DNA of 56,798 bases from contig JAUXVE010000153.1 of NCBI GenBank assembly GCA_030680415.1, forward strand, positions 1-56,798, written 5' to 3'. The position numbers and the translations under genes are program-made. Below are positions 56,493 through 56,798 of this stretch, piece after piece (position 1 is the stretch's first letter; each line of letters starts with the position of its first letter). Origin of the DNA: Rubrivivax sp. Its GTDB lineage: Bacteria > Pseudomonadota > Gammaproteobacteria > Burkholderiales > Burkholderiaceae_C. The notes beneath the pieces are model-generated. The model did no database searches. It was given only the letters and a program-made list of their open reading frames with translations, and was not told the origin of the DNA.

Positions 56493-56798
56493 ATGTTCAA
56501 GAAAATTCTGATTGCCAACCGGGGAGAGATTGCACTGCGGGTGCAGCGGGCTTGCCGGGAGATGGGCATCAAAGCGGTGATGGTCTATTCCGAAGCCGAC
56601 CGCGACGCCAAATACGTGCGCCTGGCCGACGAGGCCGTCTGCATCGGGCCCGCATCGAGCACGCACAGCTACCTCAACATGCCGGCCATCATTTCTGCAG
56701 CCGAGGTGACCGACGCCGAGGCGATTCATCCTGGCTACGGTTTTCTGTCGGAAAACGCCGACTTTGCCGAGCGTGTGGAAAAAAGCGGCTTCACTTTC
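56493..56798 (+). CDS. accC: Biotin carboxylase AccC, N-terminal part (partial)
   Basis: The first 102 codons of the ATP-dependent biotin carboxylase. It opens [17 protein letters not shown] and contains [17 protein letters not shown] and [14 protein letters not shown], which are family signatures of the biotin-carboxylase N domain. The gene is cut by the window edge. Confidence 0.96.
   Translation, partial: MFKKILIANRGEIALRVQRACREMGIKAVMVYSEADRDAKYVRLADEAVCIGPASSTHSYLNMPAIISAAEVTDAEAIHPGYGFLSENADFAERVEKSGFTF

Overview
The window is GC-rich chromosomal DNA with almost no gaps between genes. It looks like a betaproteobacterium of the order Burkholderiales, close to the Rubrivivax/Leptothrix/Methylibium group. 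This rests on gene content and order (PP0621- and DUF1631-family proteins, msrPQ, aroQ-accB-accC, rplU-rpmA-obg-proB, pilB-pilC-pilD-coaE-zapD-yacG) and on families of short palindromic repeats that I recognise from this group. No database search was possible, so the placement is an inference.

Layout. 0-3.6 kb (minus strand): the pilR/pilS two-component pair (pilR cut by the window edge), a PP0621 protein and a CcsA/YpjD membrane protein. 3.6-6.9 kb: ffh, a DUF2726 gene and ftsY, so both halves of the SRP targeting pathway are side by side. 6.9-14.3 kb: tRNA-Met, miaB, hemA, prfA, prmC, an outer-membrane barrel, monothiol glutaredoxin and ubiX. 14.3-20.4 kb: a lytic transglycosylase with proS, rppH, and the rplU-rpmA-obg-proB cluster. 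20.5-27.4 kb: polyprenyl diphosphate synthase, tRNA-Pro, and the pilus/cell-division run pilB-pilC-pilD-coaE-zapD-yacG. 27.5-30.6 kb: nagA with a SIS-type deaminase, and an exported amidohydrolase. 30.7-32.9 kb: groES-groEL behind a sigma70 promoter with a CIRCE operator. 33-38.6 kb: DUF1631, an epoxide-hydrolase-like enzyme, the EngB GTPase, cytochrome c4 and msrPQ.

38.65-40.87 kb is a small decayed accessory island: a 106-codon orphan, a wrecked nucleotidyltransferase, an intact BRO-type antirepressor and the fused ends of a lost ATPase. 40.9-46.8 kb is one 1983-codon uvrA-like gene, two complete UvrA proteins in tandem with four ATPase domains; palindromic repeats have become in-frame peptide in three places, including the linker between the halves. 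47-56.8 kb: mpl, a YqiA-like esterase, an SDR oxidoreductase, an RNB-domain exoribonuclease, tonB, aroE, mtgA, a conserved hypothetical, a TlpA-like thioredoxin, a truncated aroQ, accB and the start of accC.

Two observations stand out. First, two tandem 59-bp repeats at 54505-54622 encode 20-codon mini-ORFs joined to mtgA, to each other and to the next gene by ATGA stop/start overlaps, each carrying its own ribosome-binding site. They form a mobile-repeat-derived translational relay. Second, the double UvrA contains repeat-derived in-frame insertions. Most remaining genes are housekeeping, and many neighbours overlap by 4 bp, indicating translationally coupled operons.
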